A DNA stretch of 6,870 nucleotides from Defluviitaleaceae bacterium (GCA_009784355.1 WRBU01000063.1:1-6870), one strand, 5' to 3'. Positions 1-6,870 are shown, numbered from the stretch's first letter. The notes: generated by a model not told the origin, from the letters alone. Numbers and translations are program-made.

Positions 1-361
1 CGTTTGCGATATGGACAGCTTCAAAGCCATGCAGGTAGCGGCGCAAAATGTTTACATTCATCCTGATGTAAATAGATATATTGTTGACATGGTGGAAAAA
101 ACACGCAGGCATGAGGGTATTGCCCTTGGTATTTCTACCCGCGGTATGTTGGCGCTTGCCCGCATTGCGCAAGCGTATTGCATTTTAAATGGGCAAGACT
201 TTGTAACTCCAAAAGAGATTGTACATTTGCTTCCCTATGTTTTTGCTCATAGGCTGGTGCTAAAAGGCGGCTTGCGCAACCGACCCGCCGCCGCAAAGTC
301 TATTTTAGATAACATTATAGAGGAAGTTGTAACCCCCGTCGAGGAATGGAAGCGGAGGTAA
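1..361 (+). CDS. MoxR-family AAA+ ATPase, C-terminal part (5' end outside window)
   Basis: Only the last roughly 119 residues are present. The frame is open from base 2, so the Met codon at 11 is internal and the gene starts upstream. The visible part is the helical lid domain of a MoxR-type AAA+ ATPase. An LGISTRG segment takes the place of the family's LGASPRA sensor-2 motif (its Arg is expected to contact ATP). It is followed by the helix LALARIAQAYCILNGQDFVT and a PKEI...VFAHRL stretch, all in the usual family order. The Walker A and B motifs would lie upstream and cannot be checked. MoxR ATPases act in the cytoplasm as chaperone-like factors, usually encoded beside DUF58 and transglutaminase-type membrane proteins, and the next two genes match that arrangement. 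The stop TAA at 359-361 lies 4 bases before the DUF58 start, so the genes are very probably co-transcribed. The exact substrate is unknown. Confidence 0.88.
   Translation, partial: VCDMDSFKAMQVAAQNVYIHPDVNRYIVDMVEKTRRHEGIALGISTRGMLALARIAQAYCILNGQDFVTPKEIVHLLPYVFAHRLVLKGGLRNRPAAAKSILDNIIEEVVTPVEEWKRR
353..358 (+). promoter_or_regulatory. Ribosome binding site of the DUF58 gene
   Basis: CGGAGG lies at the very end of the moxR-like coding sequence, about 7 bases before the ATG at 366. It favours the ATG at 366 over the out-of-frame ATG at 361, which is too close to the site and opens no long frame. Its position inside the upstream gene suggests translational coupling. Confidence 0.7.
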
Positions 362-365
362 TGGC

Positions 366-1481
366 ATGGTAGTTATTGTAATTGGTGTTGCTATTGCTTC
401 ATTAATACTTTTGCAAAGCTGGCTATATAGGCGGTTTTGGAAGCACGGACTAACCGCAGAGGTAAAATTTTCGACAAAAGAAGCATTCGAGGGCGACACA
501 TTATTTTTAATAGAAGAGTTTACCAATAAGAAGCTGCTGCCCTTGCCTTGGCTTTTTGTAGAAATTAGGCTGCCAGCGCAGCTTGATTTTGGCGAAAATG
601 TGGGCGGCACGGGCGGGGCTTTTGGCGTTAAAACTCAGCGGGATTTATTTTCTATAAAAGTTTACGAAAAATTACGGCGCAAACTGCCTTTTACAGCAAG
701 CCAGCGTGGCTTTTACACTCTTGGTGAGGTTAATTTAAAAGTAGGCAATTTGCTCCACACAAAGCGTTTTGAAGGATTTTTCAAGACCTATCAAGAGCTA
801 ACTGTATACCCAAAATTATTAGATGAGGACAAAGAAATGGATATGCTGTATAAGAATTTAGATGCGGCTATTTTGTCCAACTCTCTAATAAACCCCGACC
901 CTTTTGAGTTTAAGGGAATTAGGGACTATTTGCCCACAGACTCGTTAAAAAATATAAATTTTAAAGCCTCTGCCATACAACAGCAACTCATGGTCAACAT
1001 CCATGCTCCTGTTTCTGCACGGCGTTTGGAAATTGTGCTTAATTTGCAGCCATATAACAATCATCCTTACAAAGAAATTTACGAGCAAGGCATACGTTTG
1101 GCGGCGACTGTTGCCAGCAAATACATTCACGATGACGTAAAAGTAGGGTTTTATACCAATGGACGGGACGGGCACACAAACAAAATGCCCTACATCCCCA
1201 TGGGGCGAAGCTCAGCGCATTTACAAACAATTTTAGAATCTTTGGCGCATATCAACACATCAAATGCACCTAGCGGTATTGCGACGCACCTTTCACAATT
1301 AATGAATCCTGACGCAGTGTATTTGATAATTTCTAGTTACTATGGAGAGGATTTGGCGGATGCTTTGGAGCATTTAAAGTCAAAAGGTATATCTTATGTA
1401 GTAATTATGCCTATGGAGACAAGTCTATTGAAAGCCGCCCCGCAAAGGGATGATATTTTGGTGTGGCAAGCTACAAAGTAG
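366..1481 (+). CDS. DUF58 domain-containing membrane-anchored protein
   Basis: 371 residues. A hydrophobic segment at about residues 2-19 is a probable single membrane anchor, followed by Arg/Lys residues that would place the rest in the cytoplasm. Residues about 25-150 form a beta-rich region typical of these proteins. The DUF58 signature is at about 181-203 (FKGIRDYLPTDSLKNINFKA), matching the family pattern of a G-hydrophobic-RxY-P-x-D-x(2)-R/K-x-I-x-W/F-K-A. After it comes a von Willebrand A-like fold, but where other members carry a D-x-S metal-site motif this one reads LEIVLNLQPY (221-230), so the metal site looks degenerate. DUF58 proteins are nearly always encoded next to MoxR ATPases and are thought to work with them in envelope or complex assembly. 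The biochemical role is not established. The upstream gap is 4 bases; the downstream gap to the next start is 11 bases. Confidence 0.9.
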   Translation: MVVIVIGVAIASLILLQSWLYRRFWKHGLTAEVKFSTKEAFEGDTLFLIEEFTNKKLLPLPWLFVEIRLPAQLDFGENVGGTGGAFGVKTQRDLFSIKVYEKLRRKLPFTASQRGFYTLGEVNLKVGNLLHTKRFEGFFKTYQELTVYPKLLDEDKEMDMLYKNLDAAILSNSLINPDPFEFKGIRDYLPTDSLKNINFKASAIQQQLMVNIHAPVSARRLEIVLNLQPYNNHPYKEIYEQGIRLAATVASKYIHDDVKVGFYTNGRDGHTNKMPYIPMGRSSAHLQTILESLAHINTSNAPSGIATHLSQLMNPDAVYLIISSYYGEDLADALEHLKSKGISYVVIMPMETSLLKAAPQRDDILVWQATK

Positions 1482-1486
1482 GAGGG
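1480..1486 (+). promoter_or_regulatory. Ribosome binding site deciding the start of the TgpA-like gene
   Basis: AGGAGGG overlaps the DUF58 stop codon (TAG, 1479-1481) and ends 6 bases before ATG 1493. This strong site argues for the start at 1493 rather than the in-frame GTG at 1463, which lies inside the DUF58 gene and has no such site. Confidence 0.8.
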
Positions 1487-1492
1487 GCATTT

Positions 1493-2701
1493 ATGGAAAA
1501 CCGAAAGCTAATAAAAGAAATTTTAGCGTCCTTTGTGGCTTTCATTTTCATGTTTGGCTTCTTTTCTTTTTTGGTCGGAGCAGATGCATGGGACTATTTG
1601 TGGGCGGTAATACCCTTTTTTGTGCTTATGTTTGTGCGTAAAAGGGTTACAAATTTCTATACTTTTTTGGCAATACATCTCATTTTTGTAGGCTGGGTTG
1701 TTTGGGCCTTTTGGGGCAATGAGTTTTTTTGGCCTATTGCGGTGATATTTGGGTTTTTTGTGGTATATTCCTTTGCACGTCGTTTGGATATTGAAGTTTC
1801 AGTAAATTTTGGAACAGGATTTTCTTTGGTTCTCGCTTTGGGTTCTTTGGCTTTTATAGCTGATTTTTTTGGCGTTTCCGACATTCGTATTCTAACAAAT
1901 CTTTATATATTGCTGTTTATCGCAGGTGTGCTTGCTGTAATTTGTCACGTGCAAATGAACAATATGGATAAACAGCTTCGCTTGATAGACGATAAAGAGC
2001 GTCTTACATCCAAAGCACTTTTTAAAGCAAATTATGTAACCATGGGTGTATTTTTGGGAGTTGTTCTTGCCTTTGCTCTTATTGCTATTTTTGTGCCGTC
2101 CGACCAAATTATATTTTTGCCGGGGCTAATTTTCGCAGGTTTTTATTGGGTGGCGCATTGGGTGCTTTATCCTTTCGGCTTACTTCTTGCCATTTTCACT
2201 CCCGGACAAGAGCCTTTCCGTGATGAGCCTGACGGGGTTTTTCAAGTATATTTAAACGGCGAAACTATTTATTTTCAGATAGAAGACTTTGCCGCCGATC
2301 AAGTTTTGGATGATGGCAGCTTGGAAACTTTGGGCAATGCGGCTAGTTATGTAACTTTTGTACTGATTGGCATGGGCATTGTAGCCGCATTGGTTTTGCT
2401 GTTTCGTGCAATGCTTATTCGTAAAGGGATTATAAAACGTAAGGTGCCTAGCGACGTAGAGGTTGAAAAGTTGGAAATGAATCTTAAGGGTACGGTTGGC
2501 TCGGTTTTTTCACGCATGGGCGAAAGGCTGCGCAACCCTATACGCCGTGAATATAGGAAAAAAGTAAACAGCCACATTAAAAAAGGTGCAAAGGTAAAAA
2601 AATTCCACCATACCAAAAATATTTCGGATATTATACGCAATGAAGAGAATATTGACGAAATTACCAAGCAATATGAGGCGGCGAGATATGGTAGGCAGTA
2701 A
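1493..2701 (+). CDS. Polytopic membrane protein, TgpA-like with DUF4129-type tail but no transglutaminase domain
   Basis: 402 residues from ATG 1493, chosen because of the strong ribosome binding site just upstream. Hydrophobic segments are visible at about residues 11-30, 34-50, 55-74, 79-95, 109-127, 133-152, 182-202, 206-236 and 285-307, so roughly eight or nine membrane passes. A loop at about 237-284, rich in Asp and Glu, separates the last two. The basic C-terminus (308-402) contains NPIRREYRKKVNSHIKKG and ends YEAARYG, which resembles the DUF4129 tail of TgpA-type proteins (R-x-Y near its start, Y-E-x-A-R-Y-G at its end). TgpA proteins normally carry a large extracytoplasmic transglutaminase-like domain with Cys-His-Asp. 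Here the corresponding loop is only about 50 residues and shows no such triad. Position after MoxR and DUF58 supports the family call. The function of this shortened form is unknown; it may be a scaffold rather than an enzyme. Its 3' end overlaps the sortase gene by 14 bases. Confidence 0.75.
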   Translation: MENRKLIKEILASFVAFIFMFGFFSFLVGADAWDYLWAVIPFFVLMFVRKRVTNFYTFLAIHLIFVGWVVWAFWGNEFFWPIAVIFGFFVVYSFARRLDIEVSVNFGTGFSLVLALGSLAFIADFFGVSDIRILTNLYILLFIAGVLAVICHVQMNNMDKQLRLIDDKERLTSKALFKANYVTMGVFLGVVLAFALIAIFVPSDQIIFLPGLIFAGFYWVAHWVLYPFGLLLAIFTPGQEPFRDEPDGVFQVYLNGETIYFQIEDFAADQVLDDGSLETLGNAASYVTFVLIGMGIVAALVLLFRAMLIRKGIIKRKVPSDVEVEKLEMNLKGTVGSVFSRMGERLRNPIRREYRKKVNSHIKKGAKVKKFHHTKNISDIIRNEENIDEITKQYEAARYGRQ

Positions 2702-3464
2702 AAAAACTTTGCAAAAAAATAAAGCCGTATTTTGGCTTGCCCTTGTTGCTACTGTATTTTTTTTGGCTTTGCTTGTCTTTAATGCCTACGGATATTTTAG
2801 ATATTGGCAGGACGGAAGGCAATCCCAAAGAAACAGCGAGATAATTCAAGAGATTTTTGAGCCATATATTTATGGAGGAGCTGACATCGATGGGGATAGG
2901 TTGATGCGGCAAGCACGGGAACTTACAGGAAGCGGAAATATTGTTGCATATATCGCCATTGGCGGCACAAATATCGGGAATTTAGTAGTGCAAGGATATG
3001 ATAACGAGCATTACCTTTATCACGACGTTTTTGGTAATGAAAATGTAAATGGTGCATTATTCATGGACTTTCGCAATAGCCCTGACTTTACAGACCCAAA
3101 CACTATAATTTATGGACACAATATGCGCAACGGTACAATGTTTCATAATTTGAGGTACTTTGTAAACCAAGATGATTTTGTGCAAAACCACAGAAATATT
3201 TATGTGATAACTCCTGAAATAACGCTTATTTATGAGATTTTTGCCGCTTTTTCCACAAATATTGATTTTTACTATATTCAAGTGCACTTTAACAGCGACG
3301 GTGAATTTGCCGCACTTTTAAACGAAATTGCACACAGAAATGTGATAAATACAAACGCAAGACCAGCAACCCCGAGCGACAATATTTTGGTGCTGTCAAC
3401 ATGCACAAACACTCATCAAGACACCCGTTTTGTGGTTGTGGGGCGATTATTAACAGCGAGGTAG
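2688..3464 (+). CDS. Class B sortase (cysteine transpeptidase)
   Basis: 258 residues from ATG 2688. An in-frame ATG at 2640 would add 16 residues, but the 2688 start has a GAGG at 2675-2678 and leaves a short basic N-terminus before the membrane anchor at about residues 13-35, as expected for a sortase. Catalytic residues are in place: His144 in IYGHNM, Cys239 in LSTCTN and Arg247 in DTRFVVVGR. The class B style shows in GYDNEHYLYHDVFGNENVNG and the FMDFRN segment before the His. Sortases sit on the outer face of the membrane, cleave a sorting signal near the C-terminus of secreted proteins and join them to the cell wall or to each other. Class B enzymes often have one or a few dedicated substrates, commonly encoded nearby, but no sorting-signal protein is visible in this window. 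The gene overlaps the preceding membrane protein by 14 bases, suggesting coupled expression. Confidence 0.93.
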   Translation: MVGSKKTLQKNKAVFWLALVATVFFLALLVFNAYGYFRYWQDGRQSQRNSEIIQEIFEPYIYGGADIDGDRLMRQARELTGSGNIVAYIAIGGTNIGNLVVQGYDNEHYLYHDVFGNENVNGALFMDFRNSPDFTDPNTIIYGHNMRNGTMFHNLRYFVNQDDFVQNHRNIYVITPEITLIYEIFAAFSTNIDFYYIQVHFNSDGEFAALLNEIAHRNVINTNARPATPSDNILVLSTCTNTHQDTRFVVVGRLLTAR

Positions 3465-3472
3465 CGAAGCTA

Positions 3473-4825
3473 ATGTATAAACTAGCAAAATTTAATATAG
3501 ACGACACCATCGTCGGCATATCATCCCCAACGGGCGGCTCTATTGCCATTGTGCGGATAAGCGGTTCGGATGCTATACCTATTTTATCAAAGATTTTTTC
3601 ACATAAAGGCGAATACGAAAGTCATCGTATATATTATGGCTGGATTTTTGAAAATGCACAAAAAATTGACGAGGTTTTAGTCAGTGTGATGCTTGCCCCC
3701 CGCACCTTTACCCGCCAAGATGTGGTAGAGATAAATTGCCACGGAGGTACCGTTGCCGTACAAAAAATTCTTGCGCTAGTTTTAGTCAATGGTGCAAGGC
3801 TTGCCGAAGCAGGCGAATTTACCAAAAGAGCATTTTTGGCAGGACGCATTGACCTTTCACAAGCAGAAGCTGTGATGGATATTATTGGGGCAAAAAGCGA
3901 ATTATCGCATAAATCGGCATTAAGCCAACTTTCGGGAAATTTGTCAATATTGATGGATAATTGTGCAAATGACCTGCTTAACGCCCTTGCCCGAATAGAA
4001 ATGGCAATAGACTATCCCGACCACGAAGAAGCGGAGATTGTGGCAAGTGATGTACGTGATGTTCTTTGCAGTATTTTAAAGCAAGTTGACAAACTGCTTG
4101 CCACTGCATCGGGGGGCAAACTTATTCGTGAAGGGATAAAGACCGCTATAATTGGACAGCCGAATGTAGGCAAGTCGTCCTTGCTTAACGCCATGCTGGG
4201 GCAAGAGCGTGCTATTGTAACCCATATTGCGGGAACAACCCGTGACGTATTGCGTGAAACTATACAGTTAGGTGATATTTTTCTAATAATTGCGGATACA
4301 GCGGGAATTAGAGAAACGGATGACATTGTAGAAAAAGAGGGGGTTGTGCGCTCAGCAAAAGAAGCCGAAGAAGCCGACCTTGTGCTATTGGTATTGGATG
4401 GCTCACAACCCCTTGACGAAGATTTTGTTGTACAGCAATCATTTAAAAATTTGATAGTGGTTATTAATAAATCCGATTTGCCCCAGCAAGCATTGGTGGA
4501 TGGAATTGATGCTCCAATGGTTCGCATTTCCGCCCAAAATGGGGATGGCATTGACGAATTGACGGCAAAAATAAAGGAAGTCTTTGCCATTAACAACTTG
4601 CAATACAGCCAAGAAATTGTTACAAATGTACGCCATATAAACCTGCTTAACGCTGCAAAAGAATACCTTAACGCTGCTGTATCTGCAATTAATACAGGCA
4701 TGTTTATAGACCTTGTGGCAATAGACATCCAAGATGCCTATGCTGCTATTGGAGAAATAACGGGGGTTGTGGTGGACGAAGAGCTTATTGACAGGATTTT
4801 TTCAGAGTTTTGTTTAGGAAAGTAG
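3473..4825 (+). CDS. mnmE: tRNA uridine-5-carboxymethylaminomethyl(34) synthesis GTPase MnmE
   Basis: 450 residues, the usual family length, from ATG 3473, whose product begins [19 protein letters not shown] as in other MnmE proteins. An upstream in-frame ATG at 3401 lies inside the sortase gene and adds nothing conserved. The N-terminal folate-binding domain spans about 6-120, with HGG at 90-92. The helical domain begins with [20 protein letters not shown] (114-133). The inserted G domain has GQPNVGKS (228-235; Asn231 fits the potassium-binding Asn), GTTRD (254-258), DTAG (275-278), NKSD (332-335) and SAQ (from about 353). The protein ends CLGK, with the functional Cys447. MnmE dimers work with MnmG in the cytoplasm to modify uridine 34 of certain tRNAs, using a folate one-carbon unit, FADH2 and GTP hydrolysis. 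The gene starts 8 bases after the sortase stop and ends 8 bases before mnmG. Confidence 0.97.
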   Translation: MYKLAKFNIDDTIVGISSPTGGSIAIVRISGSDAIPILSKIFSHKGEYESHRIYYGWIFENAQKIDEVLVSVMLAPRTFTRQDVVEINCHGGTVAVQKILALVLVNGARLAEAGEFTKRAFLAGRIDLSQAEAVMDIIGAKSELSHKSALSQLSGNLSILMDNCANDLLNALARIEMAIDYPDHEEAEIVASDVRDVLCSILKQVDKLLATASGGKLIREGIKTAIIGQPNVGKSSLLNAMLGQERAIVTHIAGTTRDVLRETIQLGDIFLIIADTAGIRETDDIVEKEGVVRSAKEAEEADLVLLVLDGSQPLDEDFVVQQSFKNLIVVINKSDLPQQALVDGIDAPMVRISAQNGDGIDELTAKIKEVFAINNLQYSQEIVTNVRHINLLNAAKEYLNAAVSAINTGMFIDLVAIDIQDAYAAIGEITGVVVDEELIDRIFSEFCLGK

Positions 4826-4828
4826 GAG
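4824..4828 (+). promoter_or_regulatory. Ribosome binding site of mnmG
   Basis: AGGAG overlaps the mnmE TAG stop (4823-4825) and lies 5 bases before ATG 4834. It supports that start over the in-frame ATG at 4810 inside mnmE. Confidence 0.75.
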
Positions 4829-4833
4829 TTTTT

Positions 4834-5157
4834 ATGTATACAGCCGAACATACGGATATAATTGTGATTGGTGCGGGTCATGCGGGTTGCGAAGCGGCTT
4901 TGGCTACGGCTCGTATGGGACTTGCCACCAAAATTTTTGCTATATCTTTGGAATCCATTGCCATGATGCCGTGCAACCCTAATATTGGCGGCACATCCAA
5001 GGGGCATTTGGTGCGTGAAATTGATGCCTTGGGCGGCGAAATGGGTAAAAATATCGATAAAACCTACATTCAGTCCAAAATGCTAAACCTCGGCAAAGGC
5101 CCTGCCGTACACTCACTGCGTGCGCAAGCGGACAAGTTCAAATACTCCGAGAAATGA
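4834..5157 (+). CDS. mnmG: MnmG N-terminal fragment (FAD-binding Rossmann start)
   Basis: 107 residues ending at TGA 5155-5157. It carries the dinucleotide-binding motif [14 protein letters not shown] (GxGxxG at 13-18), the conserved Cys47 in [10 protein letters not shown], then [18 protein letters not shown] and [17 protein letters not shown]. All of these are typical of the first 100 residues of MnmG. Alone it would be only the start of the FAD-binding fold and is unlikely to be active. The stop overlaps the ATG of the second piece as ATGA, so a ribosome finishing here could in principle restart on the second piece. Confidence 0.85.
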   Translation: MYTAEHTDIIVIGAGHAGCEAALATARMGLATKIFAISLESIAMMPCNPNIGGTSKGHLVREIDALGGEMGKNIDKTYIQSKMLNLGKGPAVHSLRAQADKFKYSEK

Positions 5158-5163
5158 AAAAAA
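5149..5163 (+). other. Frameshift site with ATGA stop/start overlap in mnmG
   Basis: Frame 1 reads GAG AAA TGA (5149-5157). The downstream frame reads ATG AAA AAA ACA from 5154, so the stop and the ATG share ATGA. A run of seven A follows at 5157-5163. One extra A between 5152 and 5154 would restore a continuous MnmG. There is no standard X-XXY-YYZ slippery heptamer at the stop, and the A7 run lies after the stop, so slippage there could not bypass it. Confidence 0.8.
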
Positions 5164-6719
5164 CACTGGAAAACACCCCAAACCTACAAATAGTCCAAGC
5201 AGAGGTCGTTGATATATCCGTAGGGGCGGCCATTGGTCGCCCGCATGTTGAAGGCGTTATCACCGCATCAGGAACATTTTACCCCTGCAATGCAGTAATA
5301 ATTGCTACAGGAACATACCTCAACGCCCGCTGTATTTGGGGCGAAGTAAGCGTAAATAGCGGCCCAAGCGGGCTTTTGGCTTCAACAAAATTACGCAACT
5401 CCCTTGAAAAACTGGGCATAGCAATGTATCGTTTTAAAACAGGAACGCCAGCCCGCATACATGCCAGTGGTGTGGATTTTTCACAGATGGTCGAGCAAAA
5501 AGGGGACGAGAACATTGTTCCGTTTTCCTTTGAAAACACGACAGAGGTCATAGTCCGTGAGCAAATTTCATGCTATCTCACCCACACCAACGAAGACACC
5601 CATGATATTATACGTGCAAATATCCACCGAAGCCCAATGTATAGCGGCGAAATTGACGGCACAGGCACAAGATATTGCCCCAGCATTGAAGACAAAGTGG
5701 TGCGTTTTAGCGAAAAAACAAGCCATCAGGTTTTTATAGAACCAGAGGGCGAAAATACAGGGGAGCTATATATTTCGGGCATGTCAACATCGCTTCCTGA
5801 GGATGTTCAAATTGCAATGTATCGCTCTGTTAAAGGGCTGGAAAATACCCACATTATGCGCTTTGGCTATGCTATTGAATACGACTGCATTGACGCAACT
5901 CAGCTTGATGCCACGCTAGAATTTAAAGCTATTTCAGGGCTGTATTCTGCTGGGCAATTCAATGGAAGCTCGGGCTACGAAGAAGCCGCCGCCCAAGGCT
6001 TAATTGCAGGGATAAACGCCGCCGCAAAACTACTTGACAAGCCGCCGCTAATAATCGACCGCTCTGAAGCCTATATTGGCGTTATGATAGACGACCTTGT
6101 TACCAAAAGCACAAAAGAACCCTACCGAATGATGACTTCCCGTGCGGAATACCGCCTTTTGCTTCGGCAAGACAACGCAGATTTGCGCCTTACACCAAGG
6201 AGTCGCGGATATTTGATTGATGACGAGCGTTATCAGCGGCTGCTGCACAAGCAAAGCCTTATTGACGGCGAAGTAAAGCGTGTCCGCAAACTAACCATTG
6301 CTCCAAGCAATGCCACAAACGAATTGCTCCGCAAGCATAGCTCCACAGAAATTGAATATGGCTTTAAAATGGCGGATTTGATAAAACGCCCAGAGTTAAG
6401 CTATGAAATTTTAGAAAAACTGGATGAAAACCGCCCAAACCTGCCAAAAGATGTGGCGGAGCAAGTTAATATTTCACTTAAATACGAAGGATATATTGCA
6501 AAGCAGATGTTTCAAGTGGAACAGTTCAAAAAGCTGGAAAAACGCCTTTTGTCATCGGATATTGATTATAACGATGTAGGTAATTTGCGAACGGAAGCGA
6601 GGCAGAAACTTGCCGCAATACGCCCTGCAAACATAGGACAAGCCAGCCGAATTTCGGGGGTAAGCCCCGCAGACATCTCAAATTTGCTAGTATATTTAGA
6701 AAAGCGCAAACACTCGTAG
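5154..6719 (+). CDS. mnmG: MnmG C-terminal fragment (rest of FAD domain, insertion domains, MnmE-binding helical end)
   Basis: 521 residues beginning at ATG 5154, in the -1 frame relative to the first fragment. The Met equals an internal Met of intact MnmG, not a natural start, and the bases before it (TACTCCGAGAA) hold no good ribosome binding site. Conserved blocks follow in order: [54 protein letters not shown] (second conserved Cys, fragment residue 175), [69 protein letters not shown], then the helical C-terminal region with [15 protein letters not shown] and [20 protein letters not shown]. The C-terminal helices are where the family contacts MnmE and tRNA. A short extra segment, VGAAIGRP (fragment residues 23-30), is encoded by a palindrome. 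The stop TAG is at 6717-6719. Confidence 0.88.
   Translation: MKKTLENTPNLQIVQAEVVDISVGAAIGRPHVEGVITASGTFYPCNAVIIATGTYLNARCIWGEVSVNSGPSGLLASTKLRNSLEKLGIAMYRFKTGTPARIHASGVDFSQMVEQKGDENIVPFSFENTTEVIVREQISCYLTHTNEDTHDIIRANIHRSPMYSGEIDGTGTRYCPSIEDKVVRFSEKTSHQVFIEPEGENTGELYISGMSTSLPEDVQIAMYRSVKGLENTHIMRFGYAIEYDCIDATQLDATLEFKAISGLYSAGQFNGSSGYEEAAAQGLIAGINAAAKLLDKPPLIIDRSEAYIGVMIDDLVTKSTKEPYRMMTSRAEYRLLLRQDNADLRLTPRSRGYLIDDERYQRLLHKQSLIDGEVKRVRKLTIAPSNATNELLRKHSSTEIEYGFKMADLIKRPELSYEILEKLDENRPNLPKDVAEQVNISLKYEGYIAKQMFQVEQFKKLEKRLLSSDIDYNDVGNLRTEARQKLAAIRPANIGQASRISGVSPADISNLLVYLEKRKHS
5224..5242 (+). repeat. GC-rich palindrome inside mnmG
   Basis: GGGCGGCC, a 3-base loop ATT, then GGTCGCCC form an 8-bp stem with one G-U (G-T) pair. 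It encodes GAAIGR with flanking Val and Pro in frame, in a region of MnmG that varies between species. By my count against B. subtilis the segment is about 4 residues longer here. Only one copy is seen in this window, so its status as a dispersed element is a guess. Confidence 0.5.
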
Positions 6720-6723
6720 GGGG
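6718..6723 (+). promoter_or_regulatory. Ribosome binding site of the nucleotidyltransferase gene
   Basis: AGGGGG overlaps the mnmG TAG stop and lies 5 bases before ATG 6729. It supports that start and expression from the mnmG transcript. Confidence 0.65.
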
Positions 6724-6728
6724 ACAAA

Positions 6729-6870
6729 ATGCAAAATTGGGAAAAATCCGCAAGAAAATTTATTGACGAATGTAGTTTTAAAAATGACATTGAAGTTGCT
6801 TTTTTAACAGGAAGTTACGCAAAAGGGCTTTCGGATGAATTTTCTGATGTGGATTTATTTATTGTCTTGA
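6729..6870 (+). CDS. Nucleotidyltransferase-domain protein, N-terminal part (cut by window end)
   Basis: Only the first 47 codons are present, open to the end of the window. The product starts MQNWEKSARKFIDE and carries the polymerase-beta-type nucleotidyltransferase signature: GSYAKG at residues 28-33, then SDVDLFIV with Asp40 and Asp42 as the expected metal ligands. The motif order and spacing fit the small nucleotidyltransferase superfamily, which includes aminoglycoside/lincosamide nucleotidyltransferases, protein AMPylating MNT antitoxins and many uncharacterised enzymes. With the rest missing, neither substrate nor subfamily can be told. Its ATG follows the mnmG stop by 9 bases with a good ribosome binding site, so it probably belongs to the same transcript. 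In many Bacillota the gene after mnmG is rsmG; this is clearly not rsmG. Confidence 0.8.
   Translation, partial: MQNWEKSARKFIDECSFKNDIEVAFLTGSYAKGLSDEFSDVDLFIVL

Larger units (their letters stand above)
4834..6719 (+). pseudogene. mnmG: mnmG (gidA), complete in content but interrupted by a one-base frame change
   Basis: The two reading frames 4834-5157 and 5154-6719 together encode one whole MnmG: 107 residues plus 521 residues make 628, the B. subtilis length. Joined at the break, the protein reads ADKFKYSEK then [11 protein letters not shown], which aligns without gap to ADKFQYQHEMKNTLEKEPNL recalled from B. subtilis MnmG. The simplest explanation is loss of one A from a GAG-AAA-ATG context, now GAGAAATG at 5149-5156. 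MnmG is the FAD- and NADH-dependent partner of MnmE in making carboxymethylaminomethyl-uridine at tRNA position 34. All recognised motifs on both sides are intact and the downstream frame is open for 521 codons, so the lesion is either very recent, an assembly or sequencing error, or a tolerated split. Labelled pseudogene only because the frame is broken. Confidence 0.85.

Noticed and set aside
1463..1492. GTG at 1463 as start of the membrane protein
   Set aside because: It lies inside the DUF58 gene, while ATG 1493 has a strong AGGAGGG site 6 bases upstream.
2640..2687. Upstream ATG at 2640 as the sortase start
   Set aside because: It would add 16 residues overlapping the DUF4129-like tail with nothing sortase-like; ATG 2688 gives a normal short basic N-terminus before the anchor.
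4012..4728. A 238-codon open frame on the - strand
   Set aside because: It lies wholly inside mnmE, whose + strand product is unmistakable. The - strand product is Ser/Thr/Ile-rich with no recognisable motif, as expected for a shadow frame.
5149..5163. Programmed -1 frameshift signal in mnmG
   Set aside because: No X-XXY-YYZ heptamer is present at the stop, I saw no clear stimulatory stem within about 10 bases after it, and the A7 run is downstream of the stop. Kept only as a weak alternative in the frame-break finding.
5362..5377. GCCC-AAGC-GGGC hairpin followed by TTTT, like a short terminator
   Set aside because: The stem is only 4 bp and it encodes the family-typical SGPSGLLAS stretch in the middle of mnmG; coding constraint explains it.
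6655..6669. CGGGG...CCCCG hairpin near the end of mnmG as a possible terminator
   Set aside because: A 5-bp stem with no T-run after it, encoding the conserved SGVSPADIS region; the next gene follows closely with its own ribosome binding site.

Overview
The window is an AT-rich, gene-dense bacterial stretch read entirely on the + strand. Purine-rich Shine-Dalgarno sequences, gaps of 4-11 bases or short overlaps between genes, a class B sortase and Bacillus/Clostridium-like MnmE and MnmG proteins all point to a Gram-positive Bacillota (Clostridia-type) organism. This assignment rests on protein style and composition only. No stretch over 300 bases lacks a gene. I see no promoter, terminator, RNA gene, IS element or CRISPR array inside the window, so the whole window looks like an internal part of one long transcription unit.

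Region 1 (1-2701) is a cell-envelope/chaperone-like cluster: the C-terminal end of a MoxR-type AAA+ ATPase, a membrane-anchored DUF58 protein, and a polytopic membrane protein. The last has the N-terminal membrane region and the C-terminal DUF4129-like tail of TgpA-type proteins, but no extracytoplasmic transglutaminase domain between them. Region 2 (2688-3464) is a class B sortase with an intact His/Cys/Arg triad, overlapping the end of the membrane protein gene.

Region 3 (3473-6719) is the tRNA wobble-uridine modification pair mnmE-mnmG. MnmE is complete with all G motifs and the C-terminal Cys-Leu-Gly-Lys. MnmG is full length in content (about 628 residues, as in B. subtilis) but broken by a one-base frame change at 5152-5154, where a TGA stop overlaps an ATG (ATGA) and the protein continues colinearly in the -1 frame. 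A short GC-rich palindrome lies in frame in a variable part of the second mnmG piece. Region 4 (6729-6870) is the start of a small nucleotidyltransferase cut by the window edge, in the place where rsmG (gidB) often lies.

The points most worth following are the mnmG frame break, the transglutaminase-less TgpA-like protein coupled to a sortase, and the palindromic insert in mnmG.
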